A DNA stretch of 64,000 nt from Streptomyces lasiicapitis (GCF_014646335.1 NZ_BMNG01000001.1:680219-744218); one strand, 5' to 3'. Numbered from the stretch's first letter, positions 26,895 through 36,757 are shown. Notes: generated by a model from the letters alone, not told the origin. Translations and numbers: made by a program.

Positions 26895-27655
26895 TGGCAA
26901 CTCCGACGATGGACAAGGTCGAGGCGGAAGCCGCGGCCTCGGACCACCTCATCACCGTCACCTTCCGGATCCGCCGCTTCAACCCGGAGATCTCGGCGGA
27001 CGCGGTCTGGGAAGACTTCCAGCTGGAGATCGACCCCAAGGAGCGCGTCCTCGACGGTCTGCACAAGATCAAGTGGGACCTGGACGGCACCCTGACGTTC
27101 CGCCGCTCCTGCGCCCACGGCATCTGCGGCTCGGACGCCATGCGCATCAACGGCAAGAACCGCCTTGCCTGCAAGACCCTGATCAAGGACATCAACCCGG
27201 CCAAGCCGATCACGGTCGAGCCCATCAAGGGCCTCACGGTCCTGAAGGACCTCGTCGTCGACATGGACCCGTTCTTCCAGGCCTACCGCGACGTGATGCC
27301 CTTCCTGGTCACCTCCGGCAACGAGCCGACCCGTGAGCGCCTGCAGACCGCCGAGGACCGCGAGCGCTTCGACGACACCACGAAGTGCATCCTGTGCGCC
27401 GCGTGCACGTCGTCCTGCCCGGTGTTCTGGAACGACGGCCAGTACTTCGGCCCGGCCGCGATCGTCAACGCGCACCGCTTCATCTTCGACTCGCGCGACG
27501 AGGCGGGCGAGCAGCGCCTGGAGATCCTGAACGACAAGGACGGCGTGTGGCGCTGCCGCACCACGTTCAATTGCACCGACGCGTGCCCCCGCGGCATCGA
27601 GGTGACGAAGGCGATCCAGGAAGTGAAGCGGGCGCTGATCACGCGACGCTTCTGA
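26894..27655 (+). CDS. sdhB: Succinate dehydrogenase iron-sulfur subunit
   Basis: Carries three iron-sulfur clusters linking SdhA to quinone. The [2Fe-2S] cysteines are in FRRSCAHGICGSDA and RLAC; the [4Fe-4S] and [3Fe-4S] cysteines are in CILCAACTSSCPVFW and CRTTFNCTDACPRGI. 253 residues, normal length. Last gene of the operon; a strong hairpin follows 23 bases after the stop. Confidence 0.97.
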   Translation: MATPTMDKVEAEAAASDHLITVTFRIRRFNPEISADAVWEDFQLEIDPKERVLDGLHKIKWDLDGTLTFRRSCAHGICGSDAMRINGKNRLACKTLIKDINPAKPITVEPIKGLTVLKDLVVDMDPFFQAYRDVMPFLVTSGNEPTRERLQTAEDRERFDDTTKCILCAACTSSCPVFWNDGQYFGPAAIVNAHRFIFDSRDEAGEQRLEILNDKDGVWRCRTTFNCTDACPRGIEVTKAIQEVKRALITRRF

Positions 27656-27677
27656 GCCTCCGGCTCGGCTTGCAGTA

Positions 27678-27716
27678 GGGCCCCGCTCCCCGGTTCCGCA
27701 CCGGGGAGCGGGGCCC
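27678..27716 (+). terminator. Terminator of sdhCDAB
   Basis: A perfect 16-base-pair stem (27678-27693 with 27701-27716) with a 7-base loop lies just after sdhB. Confidence 0.9.
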
Positions 27717-27808
27717 TCACTCGTTCTGGTGAACGAATCAGCTCCGGACGCCCGAGCCTGGCTCGTCCTACGATGATGCTCTCGACACCAGCCCTTAGGA
27801 GGCACGCG

Positions 27809-28432
27809 ATGTCCGCCGCCAGCGTCGAGCAGCCCTACGAGGACGAAGAGCCGTTCTCCCTCACGGCCATCGCCGACGAGATCATGGAGCGTCATCCGGG
27901 CTACCGCGTCGAGATCATCGGAGGACATCTCCTCGTGACCCCCTCACCGGACGCCCCGCACGCACGCGCACTGACCAAGCTCATGCGCCCCTTCATCGCC
28001 TCCGGACTGGACGACGGCGACATCGAGGTCCTCCAGAACGTCGGTCTCTGGCTCCCCACCGGCATCGAGGACTACGCGATCCCCGACCTAGCGGTAGTGG
28101 ATGCCGACATCGACGACCACCTCGTCGAGAACAACGCCTACGACCCGGTCTGCTTCCGACTCGTTCTCGAGGTCACTTCCAGCAACTGGAGGGACGACCT
28201 GAAGACTAAGGTCACCGCCTACGCCGAGGCCAAGGTCCCCGTATACGTCGTCGTCGACCGCAAGCACCAGCGCCTGCACGTCCTCACCGACCCCAAGGGC
28301 GGCGAGTACGGGAACCATCAAGTGCACGCCCCCGGCCAGGTGATCGCCCTCCCCGACTCGATCGGCGCCAAAGTGTCCCTGGACGTGGCGGAGATCCTCA
28401 AAGCGTCCCAGCCCAAGCGACGCACCGACTGA
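27809..28432 (+). CDS. Uma2-family (DUF820) PD-(D/E)XK nuclease-like protein
   Basis: A 207-residue member of the Uma2 family, abundant in Streptomyces and cyanobacteria, with a restriction-endonuclease-like fold and unknown biological target. Family features are GYRVEIIGGHLLVTPSPDAPHA near residue 30, IPDLAVVDAD and VLEVTSSNWRDDLKTKVTAY with the E-x-S...D..K active-site pattern, and VPVYVVVDRKHQRL. The ATG at 27809 has TTAGGAGG. It ends three bases from the convergent narI stop. Confidence 0.9.
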   Translation: MSAASVEQPYEDEEPFSLTAIADEIMERHPGYRVEIIGGHLLVTPSPDAPHARALTKLMRPFIASGLDDGDIEVLQNVGLWLPTGIEDYAIPDLAVVDADIDDHLVENNAYDPVCFRLVLEVTSSNWRDDLKTKVTAYAEAKVPVYVVVDRKHQRLHVLTDPKGGEYGNHQVHAPGQVIALPDSIGAKVSLDVAEILKASQPKRRTD

Positions 28433-28435
28433 ACC

Positions 28436-29161
28436 CTACGAATCCACCTTCTCCCACCCCCGCCGCTCCTTCCGCCGCCCCAGCTCCCCCGCCCCCCGGC
28501 TCCGGTACACCACGTACGGCCGGAACAGGTACTGCACCGGCGCGCTGAACATGTGGATCAGGCGGGTGAAGGGGACCAGGGCGATCAGGGTGAGGCCGAT
28601 GACCGCGTGGATCCGGTAGGTCAGCGGGACGCCCTCCATCGCGGAGATGTCCGGTCGGAGGGTGAAGATGCTGCGGGCCCAAGGGGCGATCGTTTCGCGG
28701 TAGTTGTAGCCCGAGCTCGGTGACGAGTTCGTCAGCTTGGCCCACATGCCCATGATGACGGCGGCGAGCAGCACCGCGTACATGAGCTTGTCGTTGCGGG
28801 TCGTCGCCCGGAAGACGGGCGTGTTCGTCCGGCGGCGGTAGAGGAGCAGGGCGATGCCCGCGACCGCGAGGACGCCCGCCGCTGTGCCGCCGTACAGGGA
28901 CAGCAGGTGGTAGGCCCGCTCCTTGAGGCCGACCGCGTTCGTCCAGGACTCCGGGACGAACAGGCCCATCAGATGGCCCACCAGGACGAAGAGGATGCCG
29001 TAGTGGAAGGCGGGGGACGCGATGTTCAGGAGCCTCGACTCGTACACCTGCGAGGAGCGCGTCGTCCAGCCGAACTTGTCGTAGCGGTAGCGCCACAAGG
29101 TGCCCGCGATCAGCAGGACCAGGGCGACGTACGGCAGTACTCCCCACAGGAACGTGTCCAT
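28436..29161 (-). CDS. narI: Respiratory nitrate reductase gamma subunit
   Basis: Membrane cytochrome b of NarGHI, passing electrons from menaquinol to NarH. 241 residues with five helices. Histidines for the two haems lie in the second helix (FHYGILFVLVGHLMGL) and near the C-terminus (RIHAVIGLTLIALVPFTRLIH). It overlaps narJ (ATGA-type) and ends the operon. Confidence 0.95.
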   Translation of the reverse strand: MDTFLWGVLPYVALVLLIAGTLWRYRYDKFGWTTRSSQVYESRLLNIASPAFHYGILFVLVGHLMGLFVPESWTNAVGLKERAYHLLSLYGGTAAGVLAVAGIALLLYRRRTNTPVFRATTRNDKLMYAVLLAAVIMGMWAKLTNSSPSSGYNYRETIAPWARSIFTLRPDISAMEGVPLTYRIHAVIGLTLIALVPFTRLIHMFSAPVQYLFRPYVVYRSRGAGELGRRKERRGWEKVDS

Positions 29162-29709
29162 CAGTCAAGTCCTACGGTTTCCGTGGGCGGGCCCGAGCGG
29201 GCGAGCGCCCGCGCCTCCACCCGGTCCTTGGGCGAGGGCCCCGGCAGCGTCGCGCAGATCGCGTCCAGGATCAGGGCGTAGGGCGTGCCGTCGTCGGTGA
29301 GCGCCAGGCGCACCAGTTCCAGGCCCGCGCGGTGGGAGGTCAGGAGTGTCCGGTCGCCGGTGCGGGCGGTGAACTCCAGGACGGCCGGGAGGTAGTCGGG
29401 CAGTTCTTCGCCGGTGACGGAGAGGCCGTGGGCGCGGTACGTCTCCTTGAAGGCGACGAGGGACGCGCCCCGGCGGCGGGTGTCGCCGTCCAGCCACCAG
29501 CTCAGGTACAGGCTGTGGCGGTTCTTGAAGTCGAAGACGCGTACGTAGTGCTCCATCGCCGCGGTCGGGGACCAGCCCGCGAACTCGTCAAGGAACGGGT
29601 GCAGTTCGGGCACCGCGGCCCGCACCAGGGGCAGCCGCTCCCGCACTTCGGAGTCGGGGTAGCACAGGCAGTGCGCGGCACCCTGGTAGAGCACGGCGAG
29701 GTCCGTCAC
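29161..29709 (-). CDS. narJ: Nitrate reductase assembly chaperone
   Basis: NarJ/TorD-family chaperone that holds apo-NarG during molybdenum-cofactor insertion. 182 residues, all-helical, with FLDEFAGWSP, HSLYLSWWLDGDTRRRG and the C-terminal ILDAICATLPGPSPKD. It overlaps both narH (four bases) and narI, so the complex and its chaperone are made together. Confidence 0.92.
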   Translation of the reverse strand: MTDLAVLYQGAAHCLCYPDSEVRERLPLVRAAVPELHPFLDEFAGWSPTAAMEHYVRVFDFKNRHSLYLSWWLDGDTRRRGASLVAFKETYRAHGLSVTGEELPDYLPAVLEFTARTGDRTLLTSHRAGLELVRLALTDDGTPYALILDAICATLPGPSPKDRVEARALARSGPPTETVGLD

Positions 29710-31343
29710 AGCTCCTCCTCGGCGGAGACGTCGTCGGCCGTCTGGCGGCGGCGCGACGCGTGGAAGTTCTCGATCGTGACGAGGGGCAGTCCTTGGTACG
29801 TTCCCGAGTCGTCCCCGAACGGGCCCGCGCCGGGCGGCCCGGACGGGAGCATGCCGGGGCCGCCGGGCGCGTCCAGGCCGCAGCCGTCGGGCACCGCCGA
29901 CTCCTCCAGGCGCCGCGCGTCCCCGACCGCGGCCGTCGGGATCACATACCGCTCCTCGTACTTGGCGACGGCGAGCAGCCGGTACATGTCCTCGATGTCC
30001 TGCGGGGTCATGCCGACGCGCGCCGGGACCGACGGGTCGGCCGGGTCGCCGAGGTTGACGCCCCGCATGTACGACCGCATCGCCGCGAGCCGCTCGAGCG
30101 CGGCCCGCACCGGCCCCACGTCCCCGGCCGTGAACAGCTCGGCCAGGTACTCCAGGGGGATCCGCAGGGTGTCGATGGCGCCGAAGAGGTTGCCCGCGTC
30201 CTCGCCGTCGTGCCCGGTCCCGGTGAGCGCCTCGACGACCGGGGAGAGCGGCGGGACGTACCAGACCATCGGCATGGTGCGGTACTCCGGGTGCAGGGGC
30301 AGGGCCACCCGGTAGGTGCTGATCAGCGCGTACACGGGTGAGCGGCGGGCCGCCTCGATCCAGTCGTGCGGGATGCCGTCGCGCTCGGCGGCCCGCCGTA
30401 CCTCGGGGTCCGCGGGGTCGAGGAAGACGCCCAACTGAGCTTCGTACAGGGCCTTTTCGTCAGGGGTGGACGCGGCCGCCGTGACCTTGTCGGCGTCGTA
30501 CAGGACCACCCCGAGATAGCGCAGGCGGCCGACGCACGTCTCGGAGCAGACCGTCGGCAGGCCCACCTCCAGGCGCGGATAGCAGAGCGTGCACTTCTCG
30601 GCCTTGCCGGTGCGGTGGTTGAAGTAGACCTTCTTGTACGGGCAGCCCGTCACGCATTTGCGCCAGCCCCGGCAGCGGTCCTGGTCGACGAGGACGATGC
30701 CGTCCTCGGTGCGCTTGTACATCGCCCCGGACGGGCAGGAGGCCACGCACGCCGGGTTCAGGCAGTGCTCGCAGATGCGCGGCAGATAGAACATGAAGGT
30801 CTGCTCGAAAGCCGCCTTGACCTGCACCGCGGCCCGGTCTGCGGTCTCCCTGGCCTGGGCCTTGGCCACCATCGGGTCGGCCGCGACGCCCTCGGCGCCG
30901 CCGCCCAGGTTGTCGTCCCAGTTCGAGCTCCACTCGATCTTCATGGGCTTGCCGGTGATCAGGGAGCGCGGCTCCGCGACGGGGTAGTCGTCGCCGAGAG
31001 GGGCGTCGGTGAGGTTCTTGTACTCGTACGTCCAGGGCTCGTAGTAGTCCTTGATCTCGGGAAGCACCGGGTTGGAGAAGATCGTCGCGAGGGCGTGGAA
31101 GCGGCCGCCGGACTTCAGCTTCAGCGCGCCGCGCCGGTTCAGCTCCCAGCCGCCGCGCCACTTCTCCTGGTCCTCGTAGCGGCGCGGATAGCCCTGCCCT
31201 GGCCGGGTCTCGACGTTGTTGAACCAGACGTACTCCATGCCGGAGCGGTTGGTCCACGTCTGCTTGCAGGTGACCGAGCAGGTGTGGCAGCCGATGCACT
31301 TGTCGAGGTTCATGACCATCGCGATCTGTGCGAGTACCCGCAT
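29706..31343 (-). CDS. narH: Respiratory nitrate reductase beta subunit
   Basis: Iron-sulfur electron wire between NarI and NarG. 545 residues. Four cysteine groups are intact: CIGCHTCSVTCK, CEHCLNPACVASCPSG, CRGWRKCVTGCPYKK (Trp replacing one Cys, the [3Fe-4S] signature of NarH) and CTLCYPRLEVGLPTVCSETC. The ATG at 31343 follows the narG stop by two bases. Confidence 0.96.
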   Translation of the reverse strand: MRVLAQIAMVMNLDKCIGCHTCSVTCKQTWTNRSGMEYVWFNNVETRPGQGYPRRYEDQEKWRGGWELNRRGALKLKSGGRFHALATIFSNPVLPEIKDYYEPWTYEYKNLTDAPLGDDYPVAEPRSLITGKPMKIEWSSNWDDNLGGGAEGVAADPMVAKAQARETADRAAVQVKAAFEQTFMFYLPRICEHCLNPACVASCPSGAMYKRTEDGIVLVDQDRCRGWRKCVTGCPYKKVYFNHRTGKAEKCTLCYPRLEVGLPTVCSETCVGRLRYLGVVLYDADKVTAAASTPDEKALYEAQLGVFLDPADPEVRRAAERDGIPHDWIEAARRSPVYALISTYRVALPLHPEYRTMPMVWYVPPLSPVVEALTGTGHDGEDAGNLFGAIDTLRIPLEYLAELFTAGDVGPVRAALERLAAMRSYMRGVNLGDPADPSVPARVGMTPQDIEDMYRLLAVAKYEERYVIPTAAVGDARRLEESAVPDGCGLDAPGGPGMLPSGPPGAGPFGDDSGTYQGLPLVTIENFHASRRRQTADDVSAEEEL

Positions 31344-31345
31344 GG

Positions 31346-34300
31346 CTAGTACGTCACCTCCTGCTCGGTCCTGCGGCGGATCACGGTGACCTCGTCGCGC
31401 TGGTTGCCCGTGGGGCCCAGGTAGTTGAAGGCCCAGGTGAGCTGGGCGTAGCCGCCGATGAGGTGGGACGGCTTGAGGAGCAGCCGGGTCAGGGAGTTGT
31501 GGATGCCGCCGCGCTTGCCGGTCGTCTCCGTCTTGGGGACGTTCACGGTGCGTTCCTGCGCGTGGTGCATGTAGACGGTCCCTGCGGGCATGCGGTGCGA
31601 GACGACGGCGCGGGCGGCCACCACGCCGTTCCTGTTGACCGCCTCGATCCAGTCGTTGTCCTGGACGCCGATGGCCGCCGCGTCGTCCGGGGACATCCAG
31701 ATGACCTGGCCGCCGCGCGACAGCGACAGCATGAACAGGTTGTCCTGGTACTCGGAGTGGATGGACCACTTGTTGTGCGGGGTCAGATAGCGGACCGTCA
31801 CCTCCCGCTCCCCGTCGGCCCCGAGCCGCGGTTCGCCGAACAGGCGGTGCATGTCGAGCGGCGGCCGGTACACGGGAAGCGCCTCGCCCAGCTCGTGGAT
31901 CCAGTCGTGGTCGAGGAAGAAGTGCTGGCGCCCGGTGAGGGTGTGCCAGGGCTTGAGGTGCTCGGTGTTGAGGGTGAACGCGGTGTAGCGGCGCCCGCCG
32001 GACTCACTGCCCGACCACTCCGGCGAGGTGATCACGGGGACGGGCGCGGCCTGCGTGTCGGCGTAACTGATGCGCTTGCCCTCGTGTTCGGCGGCGAGGT
32101 GCGCCATCTCCTGGCCGGTGCGCGCCTCCAGGGTGCGGAAGCCCTGGGTGGCGAGGCGGCCGTTGGTGGTGCCGGACAGGGCGAGGATGGTGTTGGCGGC
32201 CTTCACGGCGGTGTCCAGGCGGGGGCGTCCGGCGGCGGGCCCTTCGCGTACGACGCCGTTGAGCGCCCCGAGCGCCGCCACCTCCTCGTCGGGGCGCAGC
32301 GCGATGCCCTTCGCGGGCAGCCCGAGCTTCTCCACCAGCGGGCCGAGGGCCGCGAACTTGGCGCCGATCGCGGTGTAGTCGCGCTCGACGACGGTCAGGG
32401 CGGGCATGGTCCTCCCCGGCACGGGCTCGCACTCGCCGCGCCGCCAGTCCAGGGCGAGGCCGCCGGGCTGCGCGGTCTCGCCGGGGGTGTCGTGCTGGAG
32501 GGCGGTGGCGACCAGGTCGCGGCGGGTGCCGAGGTGGTCGGCGGCGAGTTCGCTGAGCCGGTCGGCGATCGCGTGGAAGGCCTCGAAGTCGGTGCGGGCC
32601 TGCCAGGGCGGGTCGACGGCCGGGGTGAAGGCGTGCACGAAGGGGTGCATGTCGGTGGTCGACAGGTCGTGCTTCTCGTACCAGGTGGCCGCCGGGAGCG
32701 TGATGTCGGACAGGAGCGTCGAGGACGTCATGCGGAAGTCCAGCGAGAGCAGCAGGTCCAACTTCCCCTCGGGGGCCTGCTCGTGCCACGTCACGTCACG
32801 CGGACGCGCCCCCGCCGGGGCCTCCTGCGCACGCAGGGACGAGTGCGTGCCCAGCAGATGCTTGGTGAAGTACTCGGCGCCCTTCGCGGACGAGCCGAGC
32901 AGGTTGGCGCGCCACAGGGTCAGGACGCGCGGCCAGTTCTCCGGGGCGTCGGGGTCCTCGCAGGCGAACTTCAGCTCACCGGAACGGAGTTGGGCCACGG
33001 CTTCCGCCACCGGGTCGTCGCCCTCGCCCAGGTCGAGCGGGTTGCGGTCGAAGGTCGGATACGACGGCATCCACCCGGAACGCGTCGCCTGCGCCAGGCA
33101 GTCCGCGGCCGTCATCCCCGCGAACCGCCCCTCGCCGAGCGGTGAGGCGAGCACGTCGGCGCCGAAGGTGTCGTAGCGCCACTGGTCGGTGTTGAGGAAC
33201 CAGTACGCCGAGCCGATCATCTGGCGCGGCGGCCGCGACCAGTCGCCCGCGCCCGCGAGCGTGGCCCAGCCGGTGGCCGGGCGGCACTTCTCCTGGCCGA
33301 CGTAGTGCGCCCAGCCGCCGCCGTTGCGGCCCTGGCAGCCGGTGAGCTGGAGCAACGCGAGGAAGGCTCTGTAGATGGTCTCGGAGTGGAACCAGTGGTT
33401 GGTGCCGGCGCCCATCAGAATCATGCAGCGCCCTTGCGACTTCTCGGCCGTGGCCGCGAACTCCCTTGCGATCCGCGCGCACTTGGCGGCCGGGACGGAG
33501 GTGTGCGCCTCCTGCCAGGCGGGCGTGCCGGGCGAGGACGCGTCGTCGTACGAGGCCGGCCAGTCCCCCACGAGCCCCTCGCGGCCGACGCCGTACTGCG
33601 CGAGCAGCAGATCGAAGACGGTGGTGACCAGCGGACTCTCGGGCCCCGCGAGCCGGATGGCGGGCACCCCGCGCCGCAGCACTTCCCCCCTCCCCTGCCC
33701 GTGCGCACCCCCCTCGGTGTCGAAGCGCGGCAGCAACACCTCCACTCCCCGCGCGTCCTCCTCGTACAGAGAAAGCCGCGGCTTGACGTCCCCCAGATCG
33801 AGGTTCCACTTCCCCTTGCCGGACTCGGTCCACCGGAAGCCGAGCGAGCCGCCCGGGACGACGGGCTGCCCGTTGCCCTCGTCCAGGACAACGGTCTTCC
33901 ACTCGGCGCCCTCGCCGGTGTCGCCGAGGTCGGAGGCGCGCAGGAACTTCGCGGGGACGTAGGCGCCGTCGCGCTCGGTGAGGGTGACGAGGAAGGGCAG
34001 GTCGGTGAAGCGGCGTACGTAGTCGTCGAAGAACGGGACGCGCCGCTCGACGAAGCACTCCTTGAGAATCACATGCCCCATACCAAGCGCGAGCGCGCCG
34101 TCCGTCCCCGGATGCGGATGCAGCCACTCATCCGCGAACTTGGCGTTGTCGGCGTAGTCGGGGGCGACGACCACGACCTTCTGGCCCCGGTAGCGGGCCT
34201 CGGCCATCCAGTGCGCGTCGGGCGTGCGCGTCACCGGGACGTTCGAGCCCCACATGATCAGGTAGGCGGCGTCCCACCAGTCCCCGGACTCCGGTACGTC

Positions 34301-35134
34301 CGTCTGGTCGCCGAAGACCTGCGGCGATGCGACCGGCAGGTCCGCGTACCAGTCGTAGAACGACAGCATGGGCGCGCCGATCAGCGACATGAAGCGGGCG
34401 CCGGCCGCGTGCGACACCATCGACATGGCGGGGATGGGCGAAAAGCCCGCGACGCGGTCGGGGCCGTACGACTTGATGGTGTGGACGTGGGCCGCCGCGA
34501 TGATCTCGACGGCCTCGTCCCAACTGGCCCGCACCAGGCCGCCCTTGCCGCGGGCCTGCTGATAGGTACGCCGCCGCTCGGGATCGCCCTGAATGTCGGC
34601 CCAGGCGAGCACGGGATCACCGAGCCGCTGCTTGGCCTCCCGGTACAGATCGAGCAACACGCCCCGGACATACGGATAGCGCACGCGGGTCGGGGAGTAC
34701 GTGTACCAGGAGAAGGCGGCGCCGCGGGGGCAGCCGCGGGGCTCGTACTCGGGGCGGTCGGGGCCCGTCGACGGATAGTCGGTGGCCTGCGTCTCCCAGG
34801 TGATGATGCCGTCCTTGACGTACACCTTCCAGCGGCAGGAGCCGGTGCAGTTCACGCCGTGGGTGGAGTGGACGACCTTGTCGTGGCTCCACCGGTCCCG
34901 GTAGAAGGCGTCGCCCTCGCGGCCGCCCTCGATGCGGATGCTGTGCAGGTCGGACGAGGCTTCGCCGTGGCGGAGGAAGCGGGCCGTGCGGAGGAGGGGG
35001 GCGGCGGGTTCGGTGGGGGTGGCCTGTCGTGCGGCGGCTGCCCGCCCGGCGGAGACGTCCTGTGGTGCGGCGGCTGCCCGCTCCGCGGCGGCTTTCCTGG
35101 CATCCGGTCCGGTGGGGGCGTTCACACGCTCCAT
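31346..35134 (-). CDS. narG: Respiratory nitrate reductase alpha subunit
   Basis: Catalytic bis-MGD molybdenum subunit reducing nitrate to nitrite in the cytoplasm. 1,262 residues. The N-terminal [4Fe-4S] site is H-x3-C-x3-C in STHGVNCTGSCRWKVYVKDG with a further Cys in PRGCPRGA. MWGSNVPVTRTPDAH and the C-terminal segment with GPTGNQRDE are typical. The first 45 residues are an Ala-rich extension without known function. Streptomyces are aerobes that use such enzymes in spores or hyphae under hypoxia. First gene of narGHJI; divergent from a TDT-type transporter. Confidence 0.97.
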   Translation of the reverse strand: MERVNAPTGPDARKAAAERAAAAPQDVSAGRAAAARQATPTEPAAPLLRTARFLRHGEASSDLHSIRIEGGREGDAFYRDRWSHDKVVHSTHGVNCTGSCRWKVYVKDGIITWETQATDYPSTGPDRPEYEPRGCPRGAAFSWYTYSPTRVRYPYVRGVLLDLYREAKQRLGDPVLAWADIQGDPERRRTYQQARGKGGLVRASWDEAVEIIAAAHVHTIKSYGPDRVAGFSPIPAMSMVSHAAGARFMSLIGAPMLSFYDWYADLPVASPQVFGDQTDVPESGDWWDAAYLIMWGSNVPVTRTPDAHWMAEARYRGQKVVVVAPDYADNAKFADEWLHPHPGTDGALALGMGHVILKECFVERRVPFFDDYVRRFTDLPFLVTLTERDGAYVPAKFLRASDLGDTGEGAEWKTVVLDEGNGQPVVPGGSLGFRWTESGKGKWNLDLGDVKPRLSLYEEDARGVEVLLPRFDTEGGAHGQGRGEVLRRGVPAIRLAGPESPLVTTVFDLLLAQYGVGREGLVGDWPASYDDASSPGTPAWQEAHTSVPAAKCARIAREFAATAEKSQGRCMILMGAGTNHWFHSETIYRAFLALLQLTGCQGRNGGGWAHYVGQEKCRPATGWATLAGAGDWSRPPRQMIGSAYWFLNTDQWRYDTFGADVLASPLGEGRFAGMTAADCLAQATRSGWMPSYPTFDRNPLDLGEGDDPVAEAVAQLRSGELKFACEDPDAPENWPRVLTLWRANLLGSSAKGAEYFTKHLLGTHSSLRAQEAPAGARPRDVTWHEQAPEGKLDLLLSLDFRMTSSTLLSDITLPAATWYEKHDLSTTDMHPFVHAFTPAVDPPWQARTDFEAFHAIADRLSELAADHLGTRRDLVATALQHDTPGETAQPGGLALDWRRGECEPVPGRTMPALTVVERDYTAIGAKFAALGPLVEKLGLPAKGIALRPDEEVAALGALNGVVREGPAAGRPRLDTAVKAANTILALSGTTNGRLATQGFRTLEARTGQEMAHLAAEHEGKRISYADTQAAPVPVITSPEWSGSESGGRRYTAFTLNTEHLKPWHTLTGRQHFFLDHDWIHELGEALPVYRPPLDMHRLFGEPRLGADGEREVTVRYLTPHNKWSIHSEYQDNLFMLSLSRGGQVIWMSPDDAAAIGVQDNDWIEAVNRNGVVAARAVVSHRMPAGTVYMHHAQERTVNVPKTETTGKRGGIHNSLTRLLLKPSHLIGGYAQLTWAFNYLGPTGNQRDEVTVIRRRTEQEVTY

Positions 35135-35212
35135 CCCAAGCCGGGGCGGGCGGGTCCGCAGCTCGGCCTAGACCAAGTGGTGGCGGGCGCGCCCCCGGGT
35201 TGTCATGGCCGT

Positions 35213-36241
35213 GTGACTCCCCTTCCCCAGCTCCCCCACCGGCGCGCGTGGCGCGAAGAGGTGACCCCGGCGGCCGGGGCCTGTGTGATGGCCACCGGCA
35301 TCCTCTCCGTCGGCCTGTTCCTGACCGGCCACGACGTCCTGTCGGAGATCCTGCTGGCGATCGCGTCGCTGCTGTGGGTGCTGCTCGCGGCGGACTTCAC
35401 CGACCTCATCGCCCGGGACCGGGCGCGCTGGACGAAGTCCGCGATCACGCCACCGGCGCTGACCGCGGTGGCGGCGACGACGGTGGTGGGCACCCGCTTC
35501 TCACTCCTCGGCTGGCAGTGGCTGGCGATCACGCTCCTGGTGATCGCGGCGGTGGTGTGGCCGGTCCTGCTCCTCGCGGTGGTACGGCACTGGCAGCGAG
35601 GCATGCCCGGCGGAGTGTTCCTGGTGTGCGTGGCGACACAGGGCCTCTCCGTCCTCGCGGCCACGCTGTACTTCGCGGGCAAGGGCGAGTGGCTGGGCGA
35701 CGCGGCGCTCGCCCTCTTCGGCCTTGGCCTGCTCCTGTACGCCGACGCGCTGCTCCGCTTCGACTTCCGGCAGGTGTGGGAGGGGGCCGGGGACCAGTGG
35801 GTGGCGGGGGGCGCGCTCGCGATCTCGGCGCTGGCCGCGTCCAAGCTGACGGCGTCCCCGCTGTGGACGGGCACCGGCCACGAGTTCCTGCGGAACCTCA
35901 CGTACGTCCTGCTGGCGCTGGCCCTCGCCTGGTACGCGACGCTCGCCGCGGCGGAGGCGGTCCGGCCCCGCTTCCACTACGACGTACGCCGGTGGGCCAC
36001 GGTGTTCCCCCTGGGCATGACGGCGGTGGCCACGCTGTCCACGGGCGTCGTGACCGATGTGCCGTGGCTGCGGACGCTGGGGCGGGTGCTGCTGTGGGTG
36101 GCTGTGGCGGTGTGGGGGGTGGTTTGGGTGGGGTTTGCTTGGGCGCGGGTTGGGGGGCCTCGCGGGGGCGCCCCAACCCCGCCCCTTCCCGAAACCGGGG
36201 CTCCGCCCCAGACCCCGCTCCTCAAACGCCGGAGGGGCTGA
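35213..36241 (+). CDS. TDT-family (TehA/SLAC1-like) transporter
   Basis: A 342-residue protein with about ten membrane helices. The N-terminal PAAGACVMATGILSVGLFLT is typical of the tellurite-resistance/dicarboxylate (TDT) family that includes TehA and the anion channel SLAC1. Its position divergent from narG suggests anion (nitrate/nitrite) movement, but no NarK-type gene is present and the substrate is unknown. It starts at a GTG at 35213 without an obvious ribosome site. The last 30 residues are encoded by a common Streptomyces repeat, which supplies the stop codon. Confidence 0.75.
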   Translation: MTPLPQLPHRRAWREEVTPAAGACVMATGILSVGLFLTGHDVLSEILLAIASLLWVLLAADFTDLIARDRARWTKSAITPPALTAVAATTVVGTRFSLLGWQWLAITLLVIAAVVWPVLLLAVVRHWQRGMPGGVFLVCVATQGLSVLAATLYFAGKGEWLGDAALALFGLGLLLYADALLRFDFRQVWEGAGDQWVAGGALAISALAASKLTASPLWTGTGHEFLRNLTYVLLALALAWYATLAAAEAVRPRFHYDVRRWATVFPLGMTAVATLSTGVVTDVPWLRTLGRVLLWVAVAVWGVVWVGFAWARVGGPRGGAPTPPLPETGAPPQTPLLKRRRG

Positions 36242-36285
36242 ATATGTGCCGGTTGCGGCGAGGTTCCAGCCCGTCCGGCGCTTGA
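36222..36285. repeat. REP-like inverted repeat pair
   Basis: A 20-base unit (TCAAACGCCGGAGGGGCTGA, 36222-36241) and an inverted copy (36266-36285, 16 of 20 positions alike) form a hairpin-capable pair. The left unit is the 3' end of the transporter gene. A third copy lies at 60527-60547. This family is widespread between Streptomyces genes. Confidence 0.75.
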
Positions 36286-36291
36286 AGCAAC

Positions 36292-36630
36292 TCAACCCGT
36301 CGCCGTCACCGCCGTCAGCAGGACCACCGAGTCCTCCAGGCCCAGCAACCCGTGCCGCTCCGGCGGCACCGCGCACAGCTGCCCGGCGGCGAGGACGATG
36401 TCGGTGTCGCCGGACTCGGTGGTGAGGCGGACCTTGCCGCGCAGGACCTGGAGGCTCGCCGCGGGCGGGGTGCTGTGTTCGTCGAGTGCGGAGCCCGCCG
36501 CCAGCGCGATCACGCTCTGGCGCAGCGCGCCGTCGTGCACGATCAGGCGCGCGCTGCGGCCGTGGGCGGCGGTGCGGGCCTGGTTCAGGTGCTCTTCGGC
36601 GAGGGCGGTGAGGTCCTGGGTGTCGGGCAT
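36292..36630 (-). CDS. Small cupin-domain protein
   Basis: A 112-residue single-domain cupin. Motif 1 is weak (LDEHSTPPAASLQVLRGKVR) and motif 2 is VLAAGQLCAVPPERHGL. Such proteins often bind small ligands or act as sensors. The ATG at 36630 follows GGAGAA. Metal ligands appear incomplete, as only one His of motif 1 is present. Stands alone. Confidence 0.8.
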   Translation of the reverse strand: MPDTQDLTALAEEHLNQARTAAHGRSARLIVHDGALRQSVIALAAGSALDEHSTPPAASLQVLRGKVRLTTESGDTDIVLAAGQLCAVPPERHGLLGLEDSVVLLTAVTATG

Positions 36631-36757
36631 CAGGGGTTCTCCGTACGTCGGTCGGGCGGGCGGTGCGGGACGTTCGGGTACCAGGGTTCACGGCGGGAAA
36701 CGCGCCGTACGGCATTGACGCGGCGGCAACGCCCCACCCGACCCGTATTCTGACGTT

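Noticed and set aside
25089..26900. 603-codon minus-strand frame opposite sdhA
   Set aside because: Classical antisense shadow of sdhA, with Val/Leu/Asp/Gly-biased composition.
33305..35212. Upstream extension of the TDT transporter frame across narG
   Set aside because: It is antisense to narG; the membrane protein begins at the GTG at 35213.
36715..36751. TTGACG/TATTCT as promoter of the VOC gene
   Set aside because: The spacer is 25 bases, too long for a standard sigma-70-type promoter; only the -10-like box was kept as a hint.
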